Positions 16,989-24,829 of a stretch of 64,000 bases of DNA are shown one piece after another. The position numbers and the translations under genes were made by a program. The number at the start of each line of letters is the position of its first letter. Position 1 is the stretch's first letter. This stretch comes from Cellulomonas shaoxiangyii (GTDB lineage Bacteria > Actinomycetota > Actinomycetes > Actinomycetales > Cellulomonadaceae), in assembly GCF_004798685.1 (NCBI RefSeq), contig NZ_CP039291.1, positions 124,001 through 188,000 on the forward strand, in the 5' to 3' direction. The notes under the pieces are model-generated. The model had not been told where the DNA came from. It made no database searches and saw only the letters and a list, made by a program, of their open reading frames with translations.

Positions 16989-17873
16989 GTGCACGAACCG
17001 ACGACGTCACGACGACATCCGCACCCGGTGCACGAGCCGTGCCGGTTCGCAGCGACCGAGCCGCACTCCTGCGGTGCCGCACCGACCGCACCGACCGCAC
17101 CGGCCGCACCGGCCGGACCGGCCGGCACGGCACCCCGCACGGCACCCCGCACGGCACCGACGCCCGTACCGGGCGCCTCGCCGCTCGCCGGCCAGAGCCC
17201 GGAGGCCGTGCTCCAGTGGCTGCTCGGTGCCGTGCTGAAGGGCGGTGCGGCGGCCGTGCCGGCGGGCGACCAGCCGTCGGCCGCCGACGTGCTGCGCTCG
17301 TCCTCGAGCGTCTTCGTCATGATCGGCGACGACCTGCTCGGCACCGACGCGCTGGCGGTGCTCGACCGGGTCGGGCGCCGGCCGGCCGGCACGACCGCCC
17401 GCGTGCTCGTCCCGCCGTCCTGCACGCGCCGCGGCGCCGTGCGGCAGCTGCTCACCCGGCTGGCGACGGCGGAGGGGACACGCGTGCGCACCGCGCTGAG
17501 CAGCCTGGACGTGCTCGCGGTCGTGGCGCCCCAGGGGCCGATCATCGTCCAGCACGCCGGCGGGGTGCCCCAGCACGTGCAGTCCCCGGCGCTGCAGGCG
17601 TCGTTCCTGTGCATGGTCGAGGCCGTGTGGCAGAGCGCGACCGAGCTGGAGACCATCGCCGCGCTGGAGGACACCTCCCTGCCGCCCGAGCGCCGGGCCG
17701 CCGTGCTCGGCTACCTCGTGGACGGCGTCAAGGACGAGTCCGCGGCGCGGCTCCTCGACGTGTCCGTGCGCACGTACCGCCGGTACGTCGCGCGGATCAT
17801 GGAGGAGCTGGGCGCCGCGTCCCGGTTCCAGGCGGGCGTGCACGCCGTGCGCGCCGGACTCGTGAGGAGATGA
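16989..17873 (+). CDS. LuxR-like regulator with Ala/Pro-rich N-terminal region
   Basis: About 294 residues. The last 65 hold a helix-turn-helix of LuxR type (LPPERRAAVLGYLVDGVKDE, then a recognition helix SVRTYRRYVARIMEELGA). The middle resembles the sensor part of TrmB-like or stand-alone LuxR regulators. The first 60 residues are rich in Thr, Ala, Pro and Gly, with short repeats (APTAPTAPAAP). I prefer GTG 16989 because a G-rich ribosome binding site precedes it; the frame is open further upstream. It is divergent from the START/transferase pair and 3 bases before a hydrolase, so it is the likely local controller of the acyl-chain locus. Confidence 0.72.
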   Translation: MHEPTTSRRHPHPVHEPCRFAATEPHSCGAAPTAPTAPAAPAGPAGTAPRTAPRTAPTPVPGASPLAGQSPEAVLQWLLGAVLKGGAAAVPAGDQPSAADVLRSSSSVFVMIGDDLLGTDALAVLDRVGRRPAGTTARVLVPPSCTRRGAVRQLLTRLATAEGTRVRTALSSLDVLAVVAPQGPIIVQHAGGVPQHVQSPALQASFLCMVEAVWQSATELETIAALEDTSLPPERRAAVLGYLVDGVKDESAARLLDVSVRTYRRYVARIMEELGAASRFQAGVHAVRAGLVRR

Positions 17874-17876
17874 CCG

Positions 17877-18788
17877 GTGACGATCTCAGCCCGTGCGGGC
17901 GCCTGGTACGGGCGCAGGGTCGCGGAACGCCTGTTCCACCCCCCGCGCCGCACGCACCACCGGACGCCGGCGGACCGCGGGCTGGCGTACACCGAGGACG
18001 CCGTGACCACCGACGACGGCGTGCGGCTGCACCTGTGGGTCGTGCCCGGCGGCGAGGACCGGGTCGCGGTGGTCGGCCACGGCATCGGGCTCACCAAGTC
18101 GGCCAGCCTCCTGCAGGCGCGGCTGCTGCACGAGCGCGGCTACACGGTCGTGATGTTCGACCACCGCAACCACGCCCTGTCGGGGCACGACCCGGCGCGC
18201 ACCGACCTGTCCGACCGGTTCACGCGCGACGTCGAGGCCACCGTGCAGCACGCACGCCGGCTGCGCCCGGACGCGCGCACGCTGGTCGTGTGGGGCTTCT
18301 CGTTCTCCACGTTCCCGTCGTTCTGGCTGCTGTCGCGCGACCGGTGCGAGGTCGACGCCGTGCTGTGCGACAGCGGCCCGGCCGACGCGCTGGAGCCGCT
18401 GTTCGGCGGCTTCGTCGACTCCGGCGCGGTGCCGCTGCCCGGGCCGCTGCGACGCCCGGCCGTGCGTGACGCCCTCGTCGCGGCCTGCGCCGAGCGGGCC
18501 GTCGCGATGCTCGGCGCCGACTGGCCGCCGCCCGCCACGGGCCGGTTCGCGACCACGCCGATGCTGTTCCTCGCCAGCAGCGGGGACACGATCGTGCCCG
18601 CCGACCTCGTGCGGCGGCTCGCCGACCGCTACCCGCACGCCCGCACCGAGGTGGTGCGCGGACGCCACCTCGCCGGTCTCAAGGAGGACGCGGACGCGTA
18701 CGGCCGGCACGTCAGCGACTTCCTCGACTCCGTGGAGCGCGCGGCGGAGCCCAGCACGGTCGACGCTCACCCGCAGCCGCCCGCGTGA
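17877..18788 (+). CDS. Alpha/beta hydrolase (GFSFS type), locus paralogue 1
   Basis: A 303-residue serine hydrolase. Features are VVGHGIGLTKSAS (oxyanion region), FDHRNHALSG, and a nucleophile elbow GFSFS with Ser142, where the usual final Gly is Ser. VLCDSGPAD, a later Asp loop and RGRHLAGL with the probable catalytic His follow. It is a clear paralogue of the hydrolase at 23846-24829, sharing RNH, FSFS and CDSGP. GTG 17877 follows the regulator stop by 3 bases. It may release or trim acyl chains. Its end overlaps the convergent DsbA-like gene by 22 bases. Confidence 0.8.
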   Translation: MTISARAGAWYGRRVAERLFHPPRRTHHRTPADRGLAYTEDAVTTDDGVRLHLWVVPGGEDRVAVVGHGIGLTKSASLLQARLLHERGYTVVMFDHRNHALSGHDPARTDLSDRFTRDVEATVQHARRLRPDARTLVVWGFSFSTFPSFWLLSRDRCEVDAVLCDSGPADALEPLFGGFVDSGAVPLPGPLRRPAVRDALVAACAERAVAMLGADWPPPATGRFATTPMLFLASSGDTIVPADLVRRLADRYPHARTEVVRGRHLAGLKEDADAYGRHVSDFLDSVERAAEPSTVDAHPQPPA

Positions 18789-19549
18789 CCGTCCGGTGCC
18801 GCTGCGCCCGCCCCTGCGGGGACGGACGCGGCGGCACCGTCGGGCGCCGCGCGTGCCGGGTCTGCGGCGCGGGCGCGCAGCAGCGCGTCCGTCGCCGCGG
18901 GCAGCCGGTCGACCCCCCAGAACGGCTCACGGCCGACCCGCACGTACGGCACGCCGAACACGCCGTCGCGCTCGACGGCGCGCAGCTCGTCGAGGCCGGC
19001 CGCGCGCCACCGCGGGTCGGTCGACGCGTCGGCGACCGCGGGCGGCAGGCCCACCTCCTGGGCGCACCGGCGGACCACCTCCCGGTCGGCGATGTCGCGG
19101 CCCTCCTGCCACCGGGCGCGCGTCAGCCGCAGCACGAGCGCCCGCGCGCACTCCTCCCCGTCGCGGCCGTCGGCGTCCGACCGGTCCGGCCCGCCCGGGC
19201 CGCCGGGGCAGTGCCCGGCGCCCGCCGCGAGCACGGCCAGGCTCGGCACCGTCCAGTCCGGTGCGCGGTCCAGCGGCCACGTCGGCGTCAGGCCGCGCGC
19301 GGCGGCCAGCCGGGCGACGTCCCGCAGGATGTACAGGTGCTTGGCCCGGGACATCGGCGTGTACGGGAACGTGACGCCCGCGGCCTCCGCCTCGGCCCGC
19401 AGCCCGGCGTCCGGCTCGAAGAACACGCGCCAGCGCGCGGTCCGCAGCAGGTCGTGGTGGCGGCGCTGGCCGTCGTGCAGCGCGAGCCAGGAGTACGGCG
19501 AGCGCAGCGACACCCACCACGTGACCGCGTCGGCGGGGCGGGCGGTCAC
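18767..19549 (-). CDS. DsbA-family / HCCA-isomerase-like (kappa-GST-like) protein
   Basis: 260 residues with a thioredoxin-fold start, WWVSLRSPYSWLAL; the Ser-Pro-Tyr-Ser pattern at residues 17-20 replaces CxxC, as in 2-hydroxychromene-2-carboxylate isomerases and kappa GSTs. The C-terminal GVFGVPYVRVGREPFWGVDR is also typical. Residues 225-260 are a low-complexity Ala/Gly/Pro tail. Relatives occur in type II polyketide clusters (FrnE of the frenolicin cluster is one), and some are proposed to isomerise double bonds, so a cis/trans isomerase role here is plausible but unproven. GTG 19549 overlaps the ketoreductase stop. It is the last gene of the operon. Confidence 0.78.
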   Translation of the reverse strand: MTARPADAVTWWVSLRSPYSWLALHDGQRRHHDLLRTARWRVFFEPDAGLRAEAEAAGVTFPYTPMSRAKHLYILRDVARLAAARGLTPTWPLDRAPDWTVPSLAVLAAGAGHCPGGPGGPDRSDADGRDGEECARALVLRLTRARWQEGRDIADREVVRRCAQEVGLPPAVADASTDPRWRAAGLDELRAVERDGVFGVPYVRVGREPFWGVDRLPAATDALLRARAADPARAAPDGAAASVPAGAGAAAPDGHAGGCG

Positions 19550-20307
19550 AGGACCAGGCCCCCGTCCACGCCGAGCACCTGGCCCGTCACGTACGACGCG
19601 TCGTCGGAGGCGAGGAACGACACGGCGCGCGCGACCTCGTCCGCGGCGCCGAACCGCGCGGACGGGATCCGTCCCCGCGCCGCCTCGCGCACCCCGTCGG
19701 CCAGGACCGCCGTCATGTCGGTGTCGATGAAGCCCGGGGCCACGACGTTGACGCGCACCCCGCGCCCGGCGAGCTCCTTGGACAGGGAGCGGCCGAAGCC
19801 GATGATCCCGGCCTTGGTGGCGGCGTAGTTGCTCTGCGTCGCGTTGCCGTGCACGCCCGCGACCGAGCTGAGGAGCACCAGGGCGCCGCGGCGGCGCTTC
19901 ATCATGGAGAAGACGACCGACCGGCAGGCCACCCAGGTGCCCGTGAGGTTGACGTCGAGCACCTGCGACCACTCCTCGTCGCGCATGAGCAGCAGCGGGT
20001 TGTCGCGCGTGATGCCGGCGCACGTGACCAGGACGTCGACGGGGCCGAGCTCGTCCTCGACGCGGCTGACGTGCGCGCCGTACGCGGTGCGGTCGGTGAC
20101 GTCGACGCGTTCCGCGAGCACCTGCGGGGCACCGGCGTCCTTGGCGAGGCGGACCGTCTGCTCCGCGGCCTCGTCGCGCGAGGCGTAGCAGAACGCGACG
20201 GCGTACCCCTGCGCGGCGAGACGCGTGACCACGGCCCGGCCGATGCCCCGGGAGCCGCCCGTGACGAGCGCGACGGGGGCGGTGGGGGCGTCCACGGCGG
20301 CGCTCAC
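19546..20307 (-). CDS. FabG-type 3-ketoacyl-ACP reductase
   Basis: Reduces the beta-keto group of carrier-bound chains with NADPH; 253 residues. Rossmann loop TGGSRGIG (residues 16-23), CAGITRDN, catalytic Ser148, Tyr161 and Lys165 (YAATK), then VVAPGFIDTDMT and the ending YVTGQVLGVDGGLVL are textbook FabG. Both ends use four-base overlaps (GTGA) with the dehydratase upstream and the DsbA-like gene downstream. It supplies the first reductive step of the elongation cycle in this operon. Confidence 0.9.
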   Translation of the reverse strand: MSAAVDAPTAPVALVTGGSRGIGRAVVTRLAAQGYAVAFCYASRDEAAEQTVRLAKDAGAPQVLAERVDVTDRTAYGAHVSRVEDELGPVDVLVTCAGITRDNPLLLMRDEEWSQVLDVNLTGTWVACRSVVFSMMKRRRGALVLLSSVAGVHGNATQSNYAATKAGIIGFGRSLSKELAGRGVRVNVVAPGFIDTDMTAVLADGVREAARGRIPSARFGAADEVARAVSFLASDDASYVTGQVLGVDGGLVL

Positions 20308-21206
20308 GGGGTCACCGCCGCGACCTCGGGCACCCGCAGGGCGTGCGCGGGACGCAGGGCCATGGAGACGCTGCCGACCGTCAGCACGGTGCGACCGCCG
20401 ACGTGGCTGCTGCCGGTGACGACGACCGCGCCGTCGAGCATGCGGACCAGGCGCACGTGGTGGCGCAGCACGTCGCCGGGCCGCACGCCGTGCCCGAACG
20501 TCACGTCGGACAGGCCCGCGAACAGCATGACGTCGCCCGCGAGCACGTCGGGGTTCGGCCGCTCCCAGGCGGCCAGCACGCCCGCGCCCTGGCACCAGGA
20601 CTCGAGCACGAGCGGCCACGGGTACGCGCCCGCCGTGCCCACCCCGTCGAACACCCAGTCCTGCGCGCTCACGGCCTTCTCGGTCACCGCCCAGGCGCCG
20701 GAGCGCACGGCGACCGCGCGGTCGACCAGCAGCATCGGCCACCGGTGCGGCAGCACGGAGGCGACGTCACGCGCCAGCACCGCCTCCTGGGCCGGCACGC
20801 GCGGCGCACCGTCGGGGTCGCCGAGCGCCGCTGGCCCGTCCAGCACGACCGTCACGGTGGCGACGGGGACGTCCGCGACCGTGAGGCGGCAGCGCACGGC
20901 CGTCCCGCCGCCCGGTGCCGGGGTGGCGCGCTCGACGTGCGCGGTCGTCGTGTCACCGGGCAGGACGGGTCGCAGGAAGCGCACGCGCTGCACGCCGGTC
21001 GGCCGCGCGACGCCGTGCCCCACGAGTGCGACGGCCGCCCGCGCCGCGGTGTCGACCAGGAACACGCCCGGCACGATCGGCAGCCCGGGGTAGTGGCCGC
21101 GCAGCGGCAGCAGGTCGGCGGGCCAGGTGAGCGACGCCGACGCGTCGTCCGCCGCGACGTGCAGCGGCACCCCCGTCAGGTCGACGGGCACCGGTCCGCG
21201 GCTCAC
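20304..21206 (-). CDS. Fused double-hotdog FabZ-like dehydratase
   Basis: 300 residues made of two FabZ-like halves. The first (about 25-125) has the GHYPGLPIVPGVF motif with His38, but Asp52 stands where FabZ has the catalytic Glu. The second (about 140-265) begins with LPHRWPMLLVDR and ends in LVLESWCQGAGVL with Glu201, but has no His in the expected GHFPG position. A single working site could therefore be built from His38 of one half and Glu201 of the other. It would dehydrate 3-hydroxyacyl-ACP. GTG 21206 overlaps the ACP stop. Confidence 0.8.
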   Translation of the reverse strand: MSRGPVPVDLTGVPLHVAADDASASLTWPADLLPLRGHYPGLPIVPGVFLVDTAARAAVALVGHGVARPTGVQRVRFLRPVLPGDTTTAHVERATPAPGGGTAVRCRLTVADVPVATVTVVLDGPAALGDPDGAPRVPAQEAVLARDVASVLPHRWPMLLVDRAVAVRSGAWAVTEKAVSAQDWVFDGVGTAGAYPWPLVLESWCQGAGVLAAWERPNPDVLAGDVMLFAGLSDVTFGHGVRPGDVLRHHVRLVRMLDGAVVVTGSSHVGGRTVLTVGSVSMALRPAHALRVPEVAAVTP

Positions 21207-21454
21207 CGGCTCGCCCCCGCCACCCGCTCCTCGAGCATGGCGTGCGCGCGGTCGAGGCTCGTGATCTCGCCGAGCAGCGACTCGTCGAGCTTGACGCCGT
21301 ACGTGCGCTCGAGCACGACCATCACCTCGAGGGCCATGAGGGAGTCGACCTCGAGGTCCTCGCGGAAGTCGGCCTGGTCGGTCACCTCCGTCGGGTCCAC
21401 GTCGAGCGTCGCGGCGATGCGGCGGCGCAGGTCCTCCTTGTCCACGGTGGCCAT
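21203..21454 (-). CDS. Acyl carrier protein 2
   Basis: An 83-residue acidic carrier protein with the DSL motif (LEVDSLMALE, Ser38) that receives phosphopantetheine. The helix pattern is that of type II ACPs. ATG 21454 is close to a purine-rich site. It lies directly before the dehydratase and ketoreductase, so it probably carries the chain during reduction. Upstream, 77 bases (21455-21531) contain a short tandem repeat of about 12 bases and no gene. Confidence 0.9.
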   Translation of the reverse strand: MATVDKEDLRRRIAATLDVDPTEVTDQADFREDLEVDSLMALEVMVVLERTYGVKLDESLLGEITSLDRAHAMLEERVAGASR

Positions 21455-21531
21455 GGCAGTTCCCCTCTCGGTCGGTGCGGGTCTCGGTGCGGGTCTCGGT
21501 GCGGTGGTGGTGGGCTGGGTCGTGCGGCGGG

Positions 21532-22632
21532 TCATGCGGTAGTGACGGGGCGCACCAGGAGCGCCGACACGACGCCCTCCGGGTCGACGCCGGTGACGAG
21601 GGCGAGGCCGGTGGCGGCCGCCGCGGCAGGCGTCGGCGCGGCGCCCTGGCGCAGGACCGTGACGGCGGCGAGCAGCTGCAGGAAGCCGCTCACGCTGGAC
21701 ACCTCGCCGACCACGGCGGCCGTCGCCAGCGTCGGCACGTCGCCGAGCACCGCGCGCACGGCGGTCCGCTCGGCGGAGCCGTCGGCGGCGTCGAACGGCG
21801 CGTGCACGGCCACGGGGGCGCCGCCGGCGGCACGCAGCACCGTCTCGACACAGCCGCGCACCGCGGCGGACACGCGGTCGGCGTCCGCGCTCAGGGACAT
21901 GGCCGTCGACACGGCGAGCACCTCCGCGAGCGCCGGGCCCGTGGTGGCGCCCGGGGGCTCGAGCAGCAGCGCGACCGCACCCTCGCCGAGCCCCTGCCCG
22001 GCGGGCAGCCGGCCGCCGACGCGCTCGATCTGCGCGCGCTGCGCCGTCAGCTCCTCGGTCGCGGCGACGATGACACGATCGGCGTGCCCGAGCGCCAGCC
22101 AGCGGGCCGCGTACCGGACCGCCGCAGCCGCCGTGGACCGCCCGGCCGTCACCGTCGCGTTGGGCCCGCGCAGGCCGTACCGGATCGCGCACTGCCCCGC
22201 GGCGAAGTTCATGACGGTGTTGGGGAAGCGCGCGGGGTCGACGAGGTAGGGGCGGTCGCCCTCGAGCGCGTCGCGGGTGAAGCCCATGGTCGAGGCGAGG
22301 CTGCCGGCGGCCGTGCCCATGACCAGGCCCGTCGTGGTGCCGTCCACGGGGCACCCGGCGATGAGCCGCCCCACGGTCGCGGCGGCCAGCAGCGTGCTGC
22401 GGTCGAGCGTCCGGATGCCCTTGCGCCCCAGCTCGGCGACGGGGTCGAAGTCGGCGACCGGTACGTCGGCCGCCGCCGCGGGGGCGGCCCCGGCGGCCAG
22501 CACGGCGCGTCCCAGCGCGTCGGCGTCGCGCGCGGCCCCGCAGGTCACGGCGCTGTCGCGCACGACCGCGACGACGGGGGCACCGCCGTCCTCTGCGGCC
22601 GCGCGGCGCACCTGCACGTCGGTCAGGGTCAT
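21532..22632 (-). CDS. Ketosynthase-like protein without active cysteine (partner F)
   Basis: 366 residues with a thiolase/ketosynthase fold, but the nucleophile elbow reads GPNATVTAGRSTA. In my alignment Arg165 replaces the Cys, and the two His motifs are not seen. It shares LGRKGIR..DRSTLLA with the protein at 29671-30606 (LGRKGVR..DRATLLA), so these two are related. It may act as a chain-length-factor-like partner of one of the three active ketosynthases, or as a decarboxylating priming subunit. GAGGAG precedes ATG 22632. It sits between the sulfur-relay-like trio and ACP 2, with gaps of 67 and 77 bases, the loosest spacing in the operon. Confidence 0.78.
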   Translation of the reverse strand: MTLTDVQVRRAAAEDGGAPVVAVVRDSAVTCGAARDADALGRAVLAAGAAPAAAADVPVADFDPVAELGRKGIRTLDRSTLLAAATVGRLIAGCPVDGTTTGLVMGTAAGSLASTMGFTRDALEGDRPYLVDPARFPNTVMNFAAGQCAIRYGLRGPNATVTAGRSTAAAAVRYAARWLALGHADRVIVAATEELTAQRAQIERVGGRLPAGQGLGEGAVALLLEPPGATTGPALAEVLAVSTAMSLSADADRVSAAVRGCVETVLRAAGGAPVAVHAPFDAADGSAERTAVRAVLGDVPTLATAAVVGEVSSVSGFLQLLAAVTVLRQGAAPTPAAAAATGLALVTGVDPEGVVSALLVRPVTTA

Positions 22633-22699
22633 GGTGGCGTCTCCTCGGGTGGCGTGGGGGTGGGGGTCGGCGTCGGTGGGTGGACGGTGCGGCGTCGGC

Positions 22700-23044
22700 T
22701 CAGACGAACCAGACGGCGTCGTGCGCGGCCCACAGCCGGCCGTCGTCGTCGACCGTCTCCACCCCCGGGCGCAGGGGGTCGGCGGCGAGGCCCAGCGCGT
22801 CGCGGTCGGCGCGCGAGACGAGCACGCGCACCCCGGCGGCACGCAGCCCGTCGAGGTCGAGCGGCTCGACGCCGTCGGCGGGCTCGTGGCCGAGCAGGAC
22901 GGCCTCCCCGCGCAGCAGCAGCGTCAGACCGCCCAGCTGCGCGCCGAGCACGAACGACAGGTAGAAGCAGTCGGCGTAGCCGCGCTCGACCGTGCCGCGG
23001 TAGGGCGCGTCGACGACGGCGAGCACGGACGGCGTCCCGGGCAC
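22700..23044 (-). CDS. DsrF/TusC-like small protein
   Basis: 114 residues resembling the TusC/DsrF subunit: a start VLAVVDAPYRGTVERGYADC, the middle LLLRGEAVLLGHEP, then AGVRVLVSRADRDALGL, matching the TusC layout in which a conserved cysteine would stand at about the Ser of LVSR. The catalytic cysteine therefore appears absent. GTG 23044 directly abuts the stop of the DsrE-like gene. With its two neighbours it completes a B-D-C set. Sequence similarity is low and the family call rests on pattern, length and order. Confidence 0.62.
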   Translation of the reverse strand: MPGTPSVLAVVDAPYRGTVERGYADCFYLSFVLGAQLGGLTLLLRGEAVLLGHEPADGVEPLDLDGLRAAGVRVLVSRADRDALGLAADPLRPGVETVDDDGRLWAAHDAVWFV

Positions 23045-23497
23045 TCAGACCACCCCCACGACGACGGTCTTCGCCGACTCGCGCACGTGCCGGACGAACG
23101 ACATGGCCGGCCGCACGCGCACCGCCGGCACGTGCGGCCCCTGCCCGCGCTCCTCGCTGCAGAACCGGCACACCAGCCAGCGCACCCGGTCCGGGTGCTC
23201 GGCGACCAGGGCGTCGAGCCACGCGACGCTCGTCGGGTGCTCCTCGTGCCGGCGCAGCGGGTGGGCGACCTTGGCGTGCCCGAGCGCGGCCTGGCTGAGC
23301 GAGGTGGCGTAGCCGCAGGTCCACACCTGGACGCGCGTGCCGGCCGCGACGGCCGCACGGGCCCAGGTCAGCGCGGTGCTCACGGTGTCGCCCGCGTACG
23401 GCGCACCGAGCAGCACGAGCAGGAGGTCCCACGCGGGCGCGTCGCCGGCGGCCGTCGCGGTCGCCACCGGCGGCGTGGTGCGGCCGGGGGCGGTCAT
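23045..23497 (-). CDS. DsrE/TusD-like small protein with conserved cysteine
   Basis: 150 residues, starting with a 22-residue Ala/Thr/Pro-rich leader. The DsrE-like core begins LLLVLLGAPYAGDTVSTALT (residues 25-44) and has the segment VRWLVCRFCSEERGQG with Cys110 aligned to the persulfide-carrying cysteine of TusD, plus Cys113. It would be the only member of the trio able to carry sulfur. ATG 23497 overlaps the previous stop (ATGA). In known systems such proteins relay sulfur from TusA to tRNA modification or in sulfur oxidation; here they sit between chain-building genes. Confidence 0.72.
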   Translation of the reverse strand: MTAPGRTTPPVATATAAGDAPAWDLLLVLLGAPYAGDTVSTALTWARAAVAAGTRVQVWTCGYATSLSQAALGHAKVAHPLRRHEEHPTSVAWLDALVAEHPDRVRWLVCRFCSEERGQGPHVPAVRVRPAMSFVRHVRESAKTVVVGVV

Positions 23498-23853
23498 CGC
23501 CACACCGTCCGCAGCCCCGGGTCGGCCAGCAGCGCGCCCAGCGCGGGGGGCTCCGCCGCGGGGACGTCCAGCCGGTCGAGCACGCCCCGGCGCCGCGCGG
23601 CCGCCGCGTCGACGAGCACCCGCACGCCCGCGGCGGCGACCCGGCTCCGCCACGGTGCACCCCGCAGCAGGTCGACCACGACGTCGTCCGTCACGACGAG
23701 CACGACGTCCTGGCCGGCGCGCGCGAGCGCGGCGGCGTCGTCCCACGCGGTCGCGCCGGCGGCCGCGGGCCGGCGGCTGGCGACGACGAGCCAGCGCGCG
23801 GACCCGCCGGCGGGCGTGGCGGCGGTGGCCGTCGCGGCGGCGTGCTCAGGCAT
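23494..23853 (-). CDS. DsrH/TusB-like small protein
   Basis: 119 residues. [20 protein letters not shown], then [17 protein letters not shown] and [17 protein letters not shown] follow the layout of TusB/DsrH, and the end ([12 protein letters not shown]) resembles the conserved C-terminus. No cysteine is present at all, so catalysis is unlikely and a structural role is more probable. It overlaps the preceding hydrolase by 8 bases and the DsrE-like gene by 4. The call is tentative on its own but strengthened by its two neighbours. Confidence 0.58.
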
Positions 23854-24829
23854 CGGTGCGGCTCTCCTCCGGGGCGGCGGTGACGACGCGCGGCGCCGTG
23901 CCCGGGGCGGCGCCCGGCGCGCCGCACGTCGCGGTGAGGAAGTCCAGGACGTGCCGCCGGTAGCCCTCCGGGTCGACCGCGAGGCCGCGCAGGTGCCCCG
24001 TGCGGCGCAGCACCACGACCGACGTCCGCGGCATGCGAGCCGCCACCTCGGCCACCTCGGCCGCGGGGAGCAGCCGGTCGCGGTCGCCCGTCAGGCACAG
24101 CACGGGCGGGCCGTCGGCCACCGGGGGCCACGCCCGCTGCCCCAGGGCGAGGCGCACCGCGGTGCGGGCGGACCACAGCAGCGCGGCCGAACCGGCGGGG
24201 CGGCCGGCCCACGCGGGCAGCGTCACGGCGCGCAGCCGCGCCAGCCGGCCGACGCCCGCGGCCAGGTCGGCCACCGGCCCCGAGTCGCACACGACGGCGT
24301 CGACCGGCGCGCCCTCGCTGCGTGCGGCGCGGACCGCCGGCCAGCAGGAGAACGAGAACGCGAGGACCGCGACGGACCCGGTCACGCCCGGGGCGGCACG
24401 CACGCGGGCCACGGCGTCGCACAGGTCGGACGTGAAGCGGGCCGCCAGGTCCCGCACGTGCCGGTCGGTGCCGCTCGCGCCGTGGTTGCGGCTGTCGACG
24501 GCCAGCACGTGCCAGCCCGCGTCGCGCAGCATCTCGACGTGCGCGCGCACCGCCGCCCGGGAGCCGCCCATGCCGTGCGAGACGACGACCGCGTGCGGGC
24601 CCGTCGACGGCACGAACCAGGCCTCGACCGGCACGTCGTCGCGCGTGGTGCGCCACGTCCAGTGCTCCGCGCCGGCGGGCGCGGCGGCGGGCTCCCGCTC
24701 CGCCGGGGGCGCGGGCGCGAACACCGTGCGCGCCACCCGGACCCCGGCGACGAGGCCCCGCGCGGCGTCGGCGACGTCGCGCGGGTGCGGGCGCCGGCGG
24801 GCCGCCGCGGCCGTGGTCCCCGTCGTCAT
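23846..24829 (-). CDS. Alpha/beta hydrolase (AFSFS type), locus paralogue 2
   Basis: 327 residues, with [24 protein letters not shown], nucleophile elbow AFSFS (Ser159), [10 protein letters not shown] and [10 protein letters not shown] with the probable His. It clearly matches the hydrolase at 17877-18788, so the locus has duplicated this enzyme. Both carry Ser where the elbow normally ends in Gly. The N-terminal 60 residues are Ala/Pro-rich. ATG 24829 overlaps the enoyl-reductase stop. It may be an editing or releasing thioesterase. Confidence 0.8.
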
